In this document: piece by piece, positions 40,510-49,689 of the stretch
Layout: each line of letters opens with the position of its first letter
Position numbering within the stretch: the stretch's first letter is position 1
NCBI GenBank assembly: GCA_003260355.1
Contig: MPSQ01000001.1
Location: forward strand, 558,001-622,000
DNA: 64,000 nucleotides
Reading direction: 5' to 3'
From: SR1 bacterium human oral taxon HOT-345
Lineage (GTDB): Bacteria > Patescibacteriota > Gracilibacteria > Absconditabacterales > Absconditicoccaceae
The notes under the pieces: generated by a model
The model's database searches: none
What the model was told of the DNA's origin: nothing
Seen by the model: only the letters and a program-made list of their open reading frames with translations
Made by a program: the position numbers and the translations under genes

Positions 40510-41121
40510 TTATTCAAGGATCTTAACGCCTTCTCCATCAACTCGTAACGCTTGAGTATTGGAAATCGCTTTAAGAGTCAAAGATTCTTCGTAACGCGAG
40601 ATAACTTCTTTGGTTGCTTTTGCGAATGGGAAGCATCAGAGGTGAGGAACTGTTGAAAAATCCACCACATTCAGAGCTTTAAAATTTGTCAGTTCCTTTC
40701 CCTCATTTGGATCATCCATCAAACAAACATACTCAATATTGGGCGCTGTAATCACTGCACCAGCAGACTCGCCAATATAAAGTTTTCCCGTAAGGATATG
40801 CTGTTTAATTAGTTCATCTACACCAGTCTTTCTGAGTTCTTGAAGTAGATAAAAGGTATTTCCTCCTGAGATATAGATACAATCAGCGTTTTCGATAATT
40901 TCCTTTATTTTAGGAGCTTCTGTTGTGTTGATATTAAGCTCTGTTATTTGCATTCCTAGATCTTCTAGAGCTTCCCACCCCTTTTTTACATAAAACTTCA
41001 CTTTCTCTACCTCTGCTGCTGTCGGGATAAAGGCAACTTTCATACCTTGCAGATTTTTTACGCAGTCTGGGAGAAATTTTGCTACATCTGCAAATGAAGA
41101 ACAAAGAAAAAGCTGAATCAT
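40510..41121 (-). CDS. Peptidase E-like (family S51) serine peptidase
   Basis: 203 residues using ATG 41121, which has a TAGGAGAG ribosome site just upstream and gives the typical LFLCSSFADVAKF start; an upstream ATG at 41151 is less likely. Motifs are KVAFIPTAAE, DCIYISGGNTFYLLQEL and the nucleophile region LYIGESAGAVI (G-x-S-A-G). One TGA glycine (40636) precedes a final 40 residues, and the frame ends in TAA. Family members hydrolyse N-terminal Asp dipeptides or related small peptides in the cytoplasm. Confidence 0.87.
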
Positions 41122-41198
41122 CTCTCCTACGATAAAAAATAAAAACTTCACTGAATGATTATATGAAAATACGCTGAAAATACAAGCTTATTTACAAA

Positions 41199-41240
41199 AA
41201 AATCTGACTTTCATCGAGGAAAATCAGACTTTTCTTTTAT
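41199..41240. terminator. Hairpin built from two TCTGA/TCAGA motif copies
   Basis: AATCTGACTTTC and GAAAATCAGACTT are nearly perfect complements around a short loop, with A and T runs outside. It ends the ADH gene region and lies upstream of peptidase E. Confidence 0.6.
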
Positions 41241-41249
41241 TTGAAATAC

Positions 41250-42287
41250 TTAGAGGTCCTGCATATCAAGGACAAAGCGATAGTGAATATCTCACTTCTC
41301 TAGCCTCCCAAAAGCCTCATTCGCCTGAGAGATCGGCAAGACCTCCCCTTCTGCTAAAATATTGTGCTGGTAGCAGAAATCTAACATCTCCTGCGTCTCT
41401 CTAATGCCTCCAATATTTGAACCAGCGAAGCTTCTGCGACCATGCACGAGGTTAAAAACTGAAACCTTCAAGTGCTCGACTGGCAATCCGACCATCACGA
41501 GCGAACCATCTGGAGTGAGTAATGAAAGGTATTGATTGATATTATGAGGTGCTGATATGGTATCGAGGATAAAGTCTTGCTTGGGTGCGGATCTGAGGGC
41601 TACATGATCGGTAGTTAAGACTGCGGCATCAGCTCAGAGCCTTTGGGCATCAGCAAGCTTTTCTGGAGAGGTCGTAAAGACGGTCACGGTTGCTCCCATA
41701 GCTTTTGCGATTTTGATAGCGAGATGTCCTAGTCCACCAATTCAAAGGATTCAGACTTTTTTTCCTGGTCCTATTTGCCAGTGCTTGAGGGGAGAATAGA
41801 CGGTAATCCCAGCGCATAGGAGTGGAGCTGCCATTGCGAGATTCTGGAAAGGTGGCATATGGAGTACGTATTTGTCTTCGCAGACATAGGTTTTGGAGAA
41901 GCCTCCGTAGGTCATCCCTCCAGAGACTTTGTCTGGACTATTGAAGGAGAAGGTTACTCCTTTTTCGCAAAACTGCTCCTCCCCTTCTGCGCAATATTGG
42001 CAGTGCTGACAGGATTCTACAATACATCCAACTCCAACCAAGTCTCCAACCTTAAAAGCAGAAACCTGATCTCAAATAGCAGTTACTCTCCCAACAATTT
42101 CGTGTCCTGGGACAAGTGGGAACACTGCGGTTCCTCGGTCATTTTTGATAGTGTGAAGATCGGAGTGACAGATTCCACAGTAGAGCACTTCAAATGCGAG
42201 ATCCTGAGGTCTGAGTGCTCTACGAGTGATTTCCAAGGGTTTCATGGGGTGATTAAGAGCTGGAGCTCAAAAGGCTTTTACTTGCAT
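41250..42287 (-). CDS. Zinc-dependent alcohol dehydrogenase (YahK/CAD-like)
   Basis: NAD(P)-dependent reduction of aldehydes or oxidation of alcohols. The 345-residue frame crosses five TGA glycines and ends in TAA. The catalytic zinc site is YCGICHSDLHTI with VPGHEIVGRV. The structural zinc site is CIVESCQHCQYCAEGEEQFC. The Rossmann loop is GILGIGGLGHLAIKIAKAMGA. MTYGGFSKTYVC and GADAAVLTTD are typical of the cinnamyl-alcohol-dehydrogenase-like group. The natural substrate is not readable. Transcribed alone. Confidence 0.93.
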
Positions 42288-42414
42288 CGTTTATGGGTAT
42301 GAGGTAAAGTTATTGATTTTATACTAGGATTTCATCAGTAGAAAGCAAGAAGAAATCAGATTTTTATCTTTTTATTATCAAAGTAAGAACGGAGGGAGTC
42401 TGGATTTTTAATCT

Positions 42415-42446
42415 TTTAAGCTAAATTTAAGGTAGATGTGTATACT
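42415..42446 (+). promoter_or_regulatory. Direct-repeat activator box and -10 (copy 3)
   Basis: TTTAAG (42415-42420) and TTTAAGG (42426-42432) lie 11 bp apart; TATACT is at 42441-42446. The match to copy 2 extends beyond the -10 (TATACTGCCGAT in both). Confidence 0.75.
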
Positions 42447-42527
42447 GCCGATACTCAGCTTTCCGTCAGCGTAAGGGGAAAGCTCTGGAAAGCTGGGATT
42501 GTCTTTACTTTTTAACTATGAAATATG

Positions 42528-43946
42528 ATGAAAACAATACCATCTAAAATACTCCTAATGTGAGCGATAAGTTTAGTACTTACCCTAGGGGGATGTGGAA
42601 CTACAAGTTCAACAATAGCTTCAACCAGCTCAAGCACCACTACGAGTACCGTTGCACAGACAACAAGCTCTAACATAACACTGAACGATCAAAGCGTTAG
42701 CATTACACAAGCTGGGACCTATACTTTGAACTGAACGATCAGCAATGGGCAAGTAATTGTTGATGTTTGAGAAGGAAATGAAGTCAGATTTCAGCTTGCT
42801 GGAGTAGATATTACTTCCAAAGAATCCTCTCCAATCCTCATAAAGAGTGGAAAAGCGACTATTGAACTCGTCTCAGGGACAAGCAACACGCTTACTGATA
42901 GCGTCTATAATGAAAATGCAGATGAGAACGCAACTATCTATGCTGAAGAAGATCTCGTGATTGAAGGAGAAGGAAATCTAAAAATCAATGCAAACGGAAA
43001 TGATGGTATCACCTCAAAAGATGATTTGACAATTAAGAGCTGAAATATTGAAGTTCAAGCTGCTGATGATGGGATCAGAGGAAAAGATAGCTTAACAATT
43101 GATGGAGGAAAGATTAACGTGATAGCTGGAGGAGATGGATTAAAATCTGATCATGAAACGCAAGGTAGTATCGCAATGAATGGTGGAGAAGTTAGTATTT
43201 CAGCTGGTAGCGATGGAGCCGAAGCCTATAAGACTATTACGATCAACGGTGGAAAACTCAATATCCTCAAATCCTACGAAGGATTAGAATCTGAGATCAT
43301 TATGATCAATGATGGAGAGATCAGTATTGTCTCTAGTGATGATGGGATCAATATCTCTGATAGTTCTTCAACCACCTCTGAAGGCATGATGCATCGAAAT
43401 GGTACAGCATCAGGAAGAATCCTGACAATCAACGGCGGAAAGGTTACGATTGATGCTGGAGCTGATGGACTCGATTCCAACGGGGCTATTGAGATGAATG
43501 GAGGAACGGTAGTGGTCTTTGGTCCAACAGATAATGGGAATGCGGCACTCGACTACGATGAAACCTTTACGATGAATGGAGGAACCTTACTCGCCTTTGG
43601 AAGTAATGGAATAGCGATGAATGTTAGCAACTGAAGTCAGAATTCTGTTCTTATTGGGCTTTCGAGTGAACAAAATGCTGGAGCTAAGTTCTCATTAGTT
43701 GATAGCGATGGGAATACGATCCTTGAAACAACACCGACTAAAGCATGGAGTTCTGTAGTGGTTTCTACTGCCGGTTTGAAACTCAATAGCGAGTATCGTT
43801 ATCTGGTTGATGGTGTAGAAGCTGGTAGCTTTACTCTCACAAGCTCGGTAATGTCTGCCGGGACAAGCTGAGGTATGATGTGAGGACATGGCGGTATGTG
43901 AGGTGGAAGACCTAGCGGGACTCCTCCTCAGAGACCAAGCTGGTAA
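42528..43946 (+). CDS. Cthe_2159-like carbohydrate-binding beta-helix lipoprotein
   Basis: A 472-residue frame across many TGA glycines ending in TAA. Lipoprotein signal (LGGCGTTS, Cys about residue 26; the Gly in LLMGAIS is TGA) and a Ser/Thr-rich linker. A right-handed beta-helix follows, made of repeats such as DLTIKSGNIEVQAADDGIRGKDSLTI, GKINVIAGGDGLKS, NGGEVSISAGSDGAEA and NGGKVTIDAGADGLDS. This is the Cthe_2159 pattern (calcium and acidic-polysaccharide binding). The tail is Gly/Met-rich (GGMMGGHGG). Under the standard code it would be shredded. It shares its promoter box with the VTC-DUF4956 unit, with which such proteins often co-occur. Confidence 0.85.
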
Positions 43947-43966
43947 TAAAAAATATTTGAGATGAG

Positions 43967-43995
43967 AAAAACTCCCTCTGAAGGGAGTCTTTCTC
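43967..43995 (+). terminator. Terminator
   Basis: ACTCCCT (43971-43977) pairs with AGGGAGT (43982-43988), flanked by A and T-rich runs. Confidence 0.75.
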
Positions 43996-44083
43996 GTATA
44001 AGATTTTGAGATAGAGAAAGCAAAAATTCTGTATGCATTTCTGAATGTAGACCGAGAACTGGATGTTTCTGGAGAAATAAATT

Positions 44084-44422
44084 TTAGGCTATCTGAGATA
44101 ATAATACAGGTAAAGCACTTTTTTCAATATTTTTACTCGCGGTAAGTAAAGTAATTACCTTATGAGCTTTCAGCATCTCACAAAAAGCAAGGAAGGAACT
44201 ATTGTGATTGAGTTCTTCTATATAATCCTTGCTAAAAGCCTCAAAATTACCATCTTGATGGTAACGTTTGCGCAACTCAGTACTAGGAGCAATCTCTTTT
44301 GCCCACAGATTTAAACCAAGATTTTCTTTTTTAATACCACGAGGCCAAAGGCGGTCTGCAAGTACTCTAAAACCATCTTCATGACTTCTCTCCTCATAAA
44401 CACGTTTCAGATATATTTTCAT
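44084..44422 (-). CDS. DUF488-family protein
   Basis: 112 residues ending in TAA. Typical DUF488 motifs are IYLKRVYEERSHEDGFRVLADRLWPRGIKKENLGLNLW, KEIAPSTELRKRYHQD, and a late VITLLTASKN. The family is common, small and cytoplasmic, with no established function. It has no TGA glycine. Neighbours give no functional clue. Confidence 0.9.
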   Translation of the reverse strand: MKIYLKRVYEERSHEDGFRVLADRLWPRGIKKENLGLNLWAKEIAPSTELRKRYHQDGNFEAFSKDYIEELNHNSSFLAFCEMLKAHKVITLLTASKNIEKSALPVLLSQIA

Positions 44423-44579
44423 CCTCTGTTTGTATTAAATAAAGATAAAGGTAGTTATAAAGTAGGTATTTCCTATTTTTCTCTAGTAATTCTAAGGCTT
44501 TATGAAGGCGGAAATCTTGTATAATCACAGAATCTCTATATCATCAAGCACAAAAGAAGAGGAATAAGAAAGACTGAAT

Positions 44580-44906
44580 CTATCAGTCCTGTTCTACTCG
44601 CTCCTCATAGTGAGCCTTAGCTTCAGCCATAAACTCCTTATCATTCCAGTTCGGATCTTCATGGCCGGCATAAGCAGCATAAGTTGAATGAAGTCCTGGA
44701 AGGTATCCGTCCTCCAGGTCTTCTTCAGTATACCAAGTCCTCATCTCAATATCTCTCCCTCTTGCTCAGAGAAGGGTTTTGATTCTTACTCCCTCCTTAA
44801 TGAGAGGCTCCTTATCTGCATTGCGAGAACAATAAATTCACTCTATCTTGTGCTTATATTTTTTTCTATATCGCCAAATCAGGAGATCTGAATTTACTTT
44901 AATCAT
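44580..44906 (-). CDS. Hypothetical small protein
   Basis: A 108-residue frame from ATG 44906 across TGA glycines (including the last residue) to TAG 44580. It has a basic N terminus (LLIWRYRKKYKHKI) and a strongly acidic, Tyr-rich C terminus (YTEEDLEDGYLPGLHSTYAAYAGHEDPNWNDKEF). No membrane helix or signal. No family recognised. The open frame without TAA/TAG and with balanced composition supports a real gene. Confidence 0.5.
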
Positions 44907-45037
44907 TTGTAAAGGTCTAAATAAAACTCTTGTATTGCTCTAGATAATTTTAATATGAAGTATAGATAATAGAGTAAGTAAGGAGATATTGGTTATCTCG
45001 TAAACGATATTGTAGAGCGATTGTTGTTAGAATAGAG

Positions 45038-45235
45038 TTAGAGGGGAAAAATAAATCGTAAAAAATAGCCTAAACCGCTGATAACCACAATTCCAAATGA
45101 ACTGAATACTAAGAGAAATAACACAGATAAGGAGCCATTACTAGAAAAGTCTCGCTTCTTAGCTTCTACTCAAGAATAATACTTCTTGTATAAGAGATAG
45201 TGCATAATATACATAGTAAAAAGTATTAGATGCAC
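45038..45235 (-). CDS. Small two-helix membrane protein (start uncertain)
   Basis: 65 codons from a GTG (45235) to TAA 45038, with two hydrophobic segments (VHLILFTMYIMHYLLY and LSVLFLLVFSSFGIVVISGLGYFL) joined by a basic loop. One TGA is read as Gly. The frame stays open further upstream without an ATG, so the start is unsure and this may be a remnant. A degenerate CRISPR-like repeat lies just upstream. No family recognised. Confidence 0.35.
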
Positions 45236-45298
45236 AAATATGATGAAATTATAAATTTTTACTTCGGGAAAGCAACTAATTTCAGAATGGATATTGTA

Positions 45299-45330
45299 AC
45301 AAAAGTAGAAATCTTATATAGTTTCTGAAC
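45299..45330 (-). repeat. Isolated degenerate CRISPR repeat
   Basis: 29 of 32 bases match the array repeat, including an unbroken ACAAAAGTAGAAATCTTA. The outermost bases that form the right arm of the Cas12a handle stem are changed, so the pseudoknot stem is broken. It lies about 750 bp from the array, on the far side of the metallothionein-csoR operon. Confidence 0.75.
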
Positions 45331-45401
45331 TGATCTTTTTTTATTAAGCTTCTAACTAAAAATCCAGTTAAAGTCTATTTTTTCTTTCTTCTAAAAATCT
45401 C

Positions 45402-45429
45402 TTGCATTTTTTTAAAAAAAGAGTATAAT
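45402..45429 (+). promoter_or_regulatory. Promoter of the metallothionein-csoR operon
   Basis: TTGCAT (45402-45407), 16 bp, TATAAT (45424-45429). Confidence 0.8.
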
Positions 45430-45433
45430 CCTT

Positions 45434-45458
45434 ATACCATAACCATAGGTTATGGTAT
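45434..45458 (+). promoter_or_regulatory. CsoR-type operator palindrome
   Basis: ATACCATAACC-ATA-GGTTATGGTAT is a perfect 11-bp inverted repeat with a 3-bp spacer. It covers the transcription start just below the -10. Its ATACC...GGTAT outline resembles CsoR operators, and the operon encodes a CsoR-family regulator. Confidence 0.75.
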
Positions 45459-45482
45459 ATTTATATTTTAAAGACTACATCA

Positions 45483-45599
45483 ATGACTAAAAGAACAAAT
45501 TGTTCATGTAACTGCGGGAATAACTGCTCTTGCGGATCTAGCTGCACATGTACACACTGTGAAACAGAAAATTCTCAAACTTGCTCTTGCAATAAGTAG
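45483..45599 (+). CDS. Metallothionein-like Cys-rich protein
   Basis: 38 residues, ending in TAG. About one residue in four is cysteine, in C-x-C and C-x-x-C pairs (NCSCNCGNNCSCGSSC, CTCTHC, CSCNK), plus one histidine. It has no hydrophobic core. This is the composition of a bacterial metallothionein that chelates Cu(I), Zn or Cd in the cytoplasm. It lies directly below a perfect operator palindrome and is followed by a CsoR-family repressor gene, which argues for copper or another soft metal. A hairpin terminator separates the two genes. Confidence 0.8.
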   Translation: MTKRTNCSCNCGNNCSCGSSCTCTHCETENSQTCSCNK

Positions 45600-45610
45600 C
45601 AGTAACTATA

Positions 45611-45642
45611 GACTCTCTTTAAACTCTTAAAGGGAGTCTTTT
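45611..45642 (+). terminator. Intra-operon terminator/attenuator
   Basis: GACTCTCTTT pairs with AAAGGGAGTC, followed by TTTT, between the metallothionein and csoR-like genes. It would favour metallothionein over regulator transcripts. Confidence 0.7.
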
Positions 45643-45660
45643 AGTATCTTTATGTAAAAA

Positions 45661-45939
45661 ATGCTCCACAGCGATCCAACGACTCATCATACACTCGTTC
45701 TTAACCTTAAAAAAATCCAAGGAATGATCAGAAAAATAGATACGCTCATCAAAGAAGGTACTTATTGTTGAGATATCGTCCAACAAATTAACGCAACTAT
45801 TGGACTTTTAAAAAAAATGAATACTACTCTACTTAAGTCCCATCTGATGACCTGTTGAAAAGATAAACTATCCTCTCCAGAAAAGGCAGAGTCTTTTGTT
45901 CAGGAATTTTTAAGATTGACTGATTTAAATAAAAAGTAA
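45661..45939 (+). CDS. csoR: CsoR/RcnR-family metal-sensing repressor
   Basis: 92 residues ending in TAA, with two TGA glycines. The DUF156 helical fold is evident: HTLVLNLKKIQGMIRKIDTLIKEGTYCGDIVQQINATIGLLKKMNTTLLKSHLMTC. It has the Cys-His-Cys set expected of copper-responsive CsoR (YCGDI; LKSHLMTC). The protein should bind the palindrome at 45434-45458 and release it when metal binds, derepressing itself and the metallothionein. RcnR-like or formaldehyde-sensing members differ at these residues, so copper is the best guess. Confidence 0.87.
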
Positions 45940-46002
45940 TAAAAAAAAACTTAATCCTGAAAATAGAATCAGATCTCTCTGTTATTTTCTTTAAATAAAA
46001 AG

Positions 46003-46031
46003 CTCAATAAGTAATACTTATTGAGTTTTTG
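46003..46031 (+). terminator. Terminator of the csoR operon
   Basis: CTCAATAAGT (46003-46012) pairs perfectly with ACTTATTGAG (46016-46025) around AAT, followed by five T residues. Confidence 0.85.
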
Positions 46032-46082
46032 TCTCGCATTTCAGCTTTTCTAAACAATATATTGAGGGGATAATTCCCCTCA

Positions 46083-46882
46083 ATCTACAAAAGTAGAAAT
46101 CTTACATATTTTCTAAACTTACTTTTTTATTGTAGATATGAAATTATCTACAAAAGTAGAAATCTTACATATTTTCTAAACTCAATGTCTGGAGCCCTCA
46201 AGCTCTTATCTACAAAAGTAGAAATCTTACATATTTTCTAAACAAACTCAACAACCATACTATACTCTATAAAAAAATCTACAAAAGTAGAAATCTTACA
46301 TATTTTCTAAACCTCATAAGAGGTAGGAAGAATACGGGGAATCTACAAAAGTAGAAATCTTACATATTTTCTAAACAATACATTTTTTCGATTTGGTAAA
46401 AAAATCTACAAAAGTAGAAATCTTACATATTTTCTAAACCCTTGAGAGCGCGGAAGTAAGAATTGCAGATCTACAAAAGTAGAAATCTTACATATTTTCT
46501 AAACTATGAAATATGTTGAACTTGAGCTGAAATCTACAAAAGTAGAAATCTTACATATTTTCTAAACGATCATTTTTATCACTTGCTCAAAACTCATCTA
46601 CAAAAGTAGAAATCTTACATATTTTCTAAACGACAAATAGTCAAATATAAAGAATTAATCTACAAAAGTAGAAATCTTACATATTTTCTAAACCTTTTAT
46701 TCCATTTGCATCCATACAACCATCTACAAAAGTAGAAATCTTACATATTTTCTAAACTTCATAAGAGAAAAGCTACTTCTCATCATCTACAAAAGTAGAA
46801 ATCTTACATATTTTCTAAACGCACGAAAAGGGAGAATCTCCATCCTATCTACAAAAGTAGAAATCTTACATATTTTCTAAAC
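46083..46882 (-). CRISPR. Type V-A (Cas12a) CRISPR array, 13 repeats, 12 spacers
   Basis: Thirteen identical 36-bp repeats start at 46083, 46146, 46208, 46277, 46341, 46404, 46469, 46532, 46596, 46658, 46722, 46785 and 46847; spacers are 26-33 bp. Read on the minus strand, each repeat begins GTTTAGAAAA and ends GATTTCTACTTTTGTAGAT, the Cas12a crRNA handle with its UCUAC/GUAGA stem. This fixes the transcription direction as minus. A minus-strand promoter lies at 47039-47067. No cas gene lies within the window on either side, so the array is orphan here or is served by effectors elsewhere. All spacers differ, and I see no match of a spacer to the rest of the window. Confidence 0.97.
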
Positions 46883-46953
46883 TCGACTTTTGGCTTATTT
46901 AAGCGGTTTTGAAGCTATTAATTTTTTCAACCAACAGCTCCAAATCTGCTTAA

Positions 46954-46982
46954 TACCGTCTTACAACTTTATGAAGACGGTA
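46954..46982. other. Leader hairpin of the CRISPR array
   Basis: TACCGTCTT (46954-46962) pairs with AAGACGGTA (46974-46982) around an 11-nt loop. It lies between the putative leader promoter and the first repeat. Confidence 0.5.
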
Positions 46983-47038
46983 GGTTTACATTTTTTTAGA
47001 ACCTATGTCGTGATTTTTACTTATAGATTTTTTCTCTA

Positions 47039-47067
47039 TATATATGTTAATGAACAGGTATCTGCAA
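47039..47067 (-). promoter_or_regulatory. Putative CRISPR leader promoter
   Basis: On the minus strand TTGCAG (47067-47062), 17 bp, TATATA (47044-47039), pointing into the array. Confidence 0.5.
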
Positions 47068-47195
47068 TACTCATCTCCGAAAGTAAGATAATCCAAACTT
47101 TCACTGTTTGAATGATAGTGATAATTTCTTTTTTTTCAAGCTTTTTTGTCTTTGCATGCCTTTCAGCTCAAAAGTCGGATTCTGAGATCAAAACA

Positions 47196-48419
47196 TTACT
47201 CTCTTTCATCAATGAAAATCCCTACGATTACTGCAAGAGGGACAGAGAGGACAACACCCCAAAAGCCCATTACTACTGCTCCTATTAATGCGGAAACAAG
47301 GATTAAGATGGGGTTTATTCACAATTGCTTCTCCATAAGGAATGGAGTAATGACGTTATTTTGTAGCCACTGAACAAGCAGAAAGACGAAACCCACGATA
47401 AGCATCCCTCGAAGTCCATTATGAATAAAGGCGAGAATCACGATCGGAATAAAGGCAAAAAGCGGTCCAACATAAGGGACAATATCCAATAGTCCAGAAA
47501 TCAGAGCGAGAGAAAAGATATTTGGAATTACAATTCCGAAAAGTTTTAAGATTCGAAAAGCGAGATACATAGCCAAAATCACGAAGAGTGAAAGAAGAAT
47601 CCTTGCCTTTAGTCGGAGGGAAAGCTTTTCATAGATATTATTCAGCTTTTTTCTAGTTTTTTCTTTTTGATCTTGATGAGATGCCTTTACAAAGAGGGAA
47701 ATAAGGTAATTTTTTTCGATAGAGAAGAAGACAGCGAGCGTAAAGACAATAATCACATTTGTCACCACCCCAAAGAAACCACTAACGAAAGAAAAGAATC
47801 TTGATGAGAGATACTTAAGTGAAGTTGCAGAAGTATCAAGTAAGGTATTGAGACCTGAGAGTATTGTTGACTGAAAATCGGTATTTGATCGTGAAAATCC
47901 GCTTCGATTTTCTAAAAGATAGGTTTTTAAGAAATCTGGGATTCGTGAAATTTGATTTATCGCTTCTGGTCGTTGGTTTTGCAAGATAAAGTTTTTTAGC
48001 TCGATAAGTGTTGTAGAAATTCGTTGTACCAAGAGTGAAATCTGCGAAATCAAGAACGGAATCACAAAGATGATCCCTGATAACACGAAAGCGAGAAGAA
48101 AGATATAGGCAATCGTAATCGCTCCTCATCTGGTTTTTAGCCTCTTTTCAAAGGAAAGAATCATTCCTTCCATCGAGATCGCGATAATAATCGCTGTAAA
48201 AATAATATAAATCATATCAAGTGACTGCATAAAGAGATAGCCCAGGAATGCAAACAGTCCTCAAATAAGCCAAAATTTGATCATTGATTTTGTTGAGATT
48301 CCAGAGAAATTATTATTGCAACGTGAGTTTTCTTTCTTTTGAAGCGGATTTTCTGATACTTCTGTAGGAATTTCAGGCTGAAAGTTTAGCTTTTTTGGTG
48401 CGGAGTCTGTTTTTTTCAT
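47196..48419 (-). CDS. AI-2E family transporter (permease)
   Basis: A 407-residue frame across TGA glycines ending in TAA. Eight or so hydrophobic helices are present. Family motifs are FGVVTNVIIVFTLAVFFSIEKNY, IPNIFSLALISGLLDIVPYVGPLFAFIPIVILAF, VQWLQNNVITPFLMEKQLGINPILILVSALIGAVVMGFWGVVLSVPLAVIV. It has a polar N-terminal extension of about 60 residues. AI-2E proteins were named for autoinducer export, but many are Na+/H+ antiporters or of unknown substrate. The start (48419) lies inside the end of the rnpA-like frame. Confidence 0.9.
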
Positions 48420-48781
48420 GATTGTGAAAGGAATGAGGTAAAACTACGTATGAATGTCGTCTGAAGAAGGTGTTGGAGTTGAGCATCATCTTTGCGATCC
48501 AGTAGCTCTAGTAGTGGCTTAAGTTTCATCTTATGAAGCGTAATGAAGCATTTAAACCGTTTTCATGAGGCAGGCTGAGATTGGAAAGCTGACTCGAAGG
48601 CTTGGATCAGAATTCTTTTTATTTTATGCCTAATGACTGCCCTTTTGGAGACTAGCAAGGGAATATGAAAAGAAATCTGATGAAAGTAGCGGTTTGGATA
48701 CTGATAACTTCTGGAAGCGAAGCAATTTGAGTGGTAATGAGTGGAGTTTTCATCGCTAAAGTCTCGGTATGGACTGATCAA
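48386..48781 (-). CDS. rnpA: Ribonuclease P protein-like gene (start uncertain)
   Basis: A frame of up to 131 codons ending in TAA 48386. Its middle matches the RnpA RNA-binding helix: FHIPLLVSKRAVIRHKIKRILIQAFESA, followed by FKCFITLHKMKLKPLLELL. The N-terminal part overlaps, in another frame, the C-terminal 43 codons of the glycosyltransferase. No ATG is available in the right place; the first candidate is TTG 48781. The end overlaps the AI-2E start by 34 bp. RnpA is the protein subunit that helps RNase P mature tRNA 5' ends. The assignment rests on the SKRAVIRHKIKR motif alone. Confidence 0.6.
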
Positions 48782-49689
48782 AATCCTTCAGACAAGGAAG
48801 GAGCAACTACTGCCTGCACATTTGCAACAAGAGCTCTCAATTCTTCTTTGGGCAATCCGTTCCAAATTTTCACTCTCCCCTTTTGTGAAGGAGGTAAACC
48901 AGCGAGAAAAGTCTGAATCTTCTCTTTGATAAAGGTATCTCTCTGAGCAGGGATCAAATTAAAGATCAGCTGAAGTTCAGGATCCTGCTCCAAAAGCTCA
49001 GGAATCGCCTCAACCAAGGTATCAATCCCCTTGGAAATGCCAGTATGCCCGAAGTAAAGCAAATTTCGCTTGCCTATCAGTCAAAACTTATTTTGCACCG
49101 CCAAACTCTCTTGCTTACTCACCTTTTCTCTAGACCAGAACTCATAATCTACCCCATTATAAGCAAGGAAGAGCTTTTTGTCTGGGATTCCATAGACTAG
49201 TCTCAAAGCATTCAAGGTATATAGCGAAACACAGTGATATTTTGCAAATGGGAGCTGGAAAATCATCCGTTCAAAAAGGCGATAGAGTCGGGCTGTTTTT
49301 CGTGATTTGTAGCGGTTTCGTAGCTTTCAAAAAATTTCATGGACTGTGAGCAAAACAGGCTTGCGGGAAAGAATTCCTAACAAACTTGCGGGGATTGCGC
49401 CTCAATAGGTGCTTGCATGGATAAGTTGAATGCTCGGGAATGACCTTAAAATCTGCATTCCCCTCCAAATTCCCCAGAAGATGAAATCTAGTCTCCCTTT
49501 CCCAGTTCTGATGATCGTCAAGGATCAGGATTGTTCTTTTTGTGGCAAGTCTAGGCTATAGTGCGAGGTTAGGACGATGACTTGGTAGCCCTCTTGCAAG
49601 GAACGGCTGATGATCTGCTCAAAAACGGTTTCTACCCCTCCTTTGTGAGGAAGATAATAGTCTATGAGGTAAAGAAGCGTCTTTGGCAT
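48652..49689 (-). CDS. Family-4-type glycosyltransferase (GT-B), short C terminus
   Basis: A 345-residue frame across six TGA glycines ending in TAG. N-terminal YYLPHKGGVETVFEQIISRSLQEGYQVIVLT and VHEIFGKLRNRYKSRKTARLY; C-terminal GT1 region LLYFGHTGISKGIDTLVEAIPELL, WNGLPKEELRALVANVQAVVAPSLSEGFGSVHTETLAMKTPLITTQIASLPEVIS. This is the donor-binding E-x7-E site. It stops about 20 residues after PEVIS, where most family members continue for 60-80 residues. The lost end coincides with the overlapping rnpA-like frame. It probably adds sugars to a lipid or surface polymer. Confidence 0.85.

Noticed and set aside
46083..46882. Self-targeting spacers
   Set aside because: Reading the twelve spacers against the rest of the window gave no convincing match; a computed search would be needed to be sure.
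46890..47111. Plus-strand ORF beside the CRISPR array
   Set aside because: It lies in the putative leader, contains the leader hairpin and promoter, and has no protein-like features.
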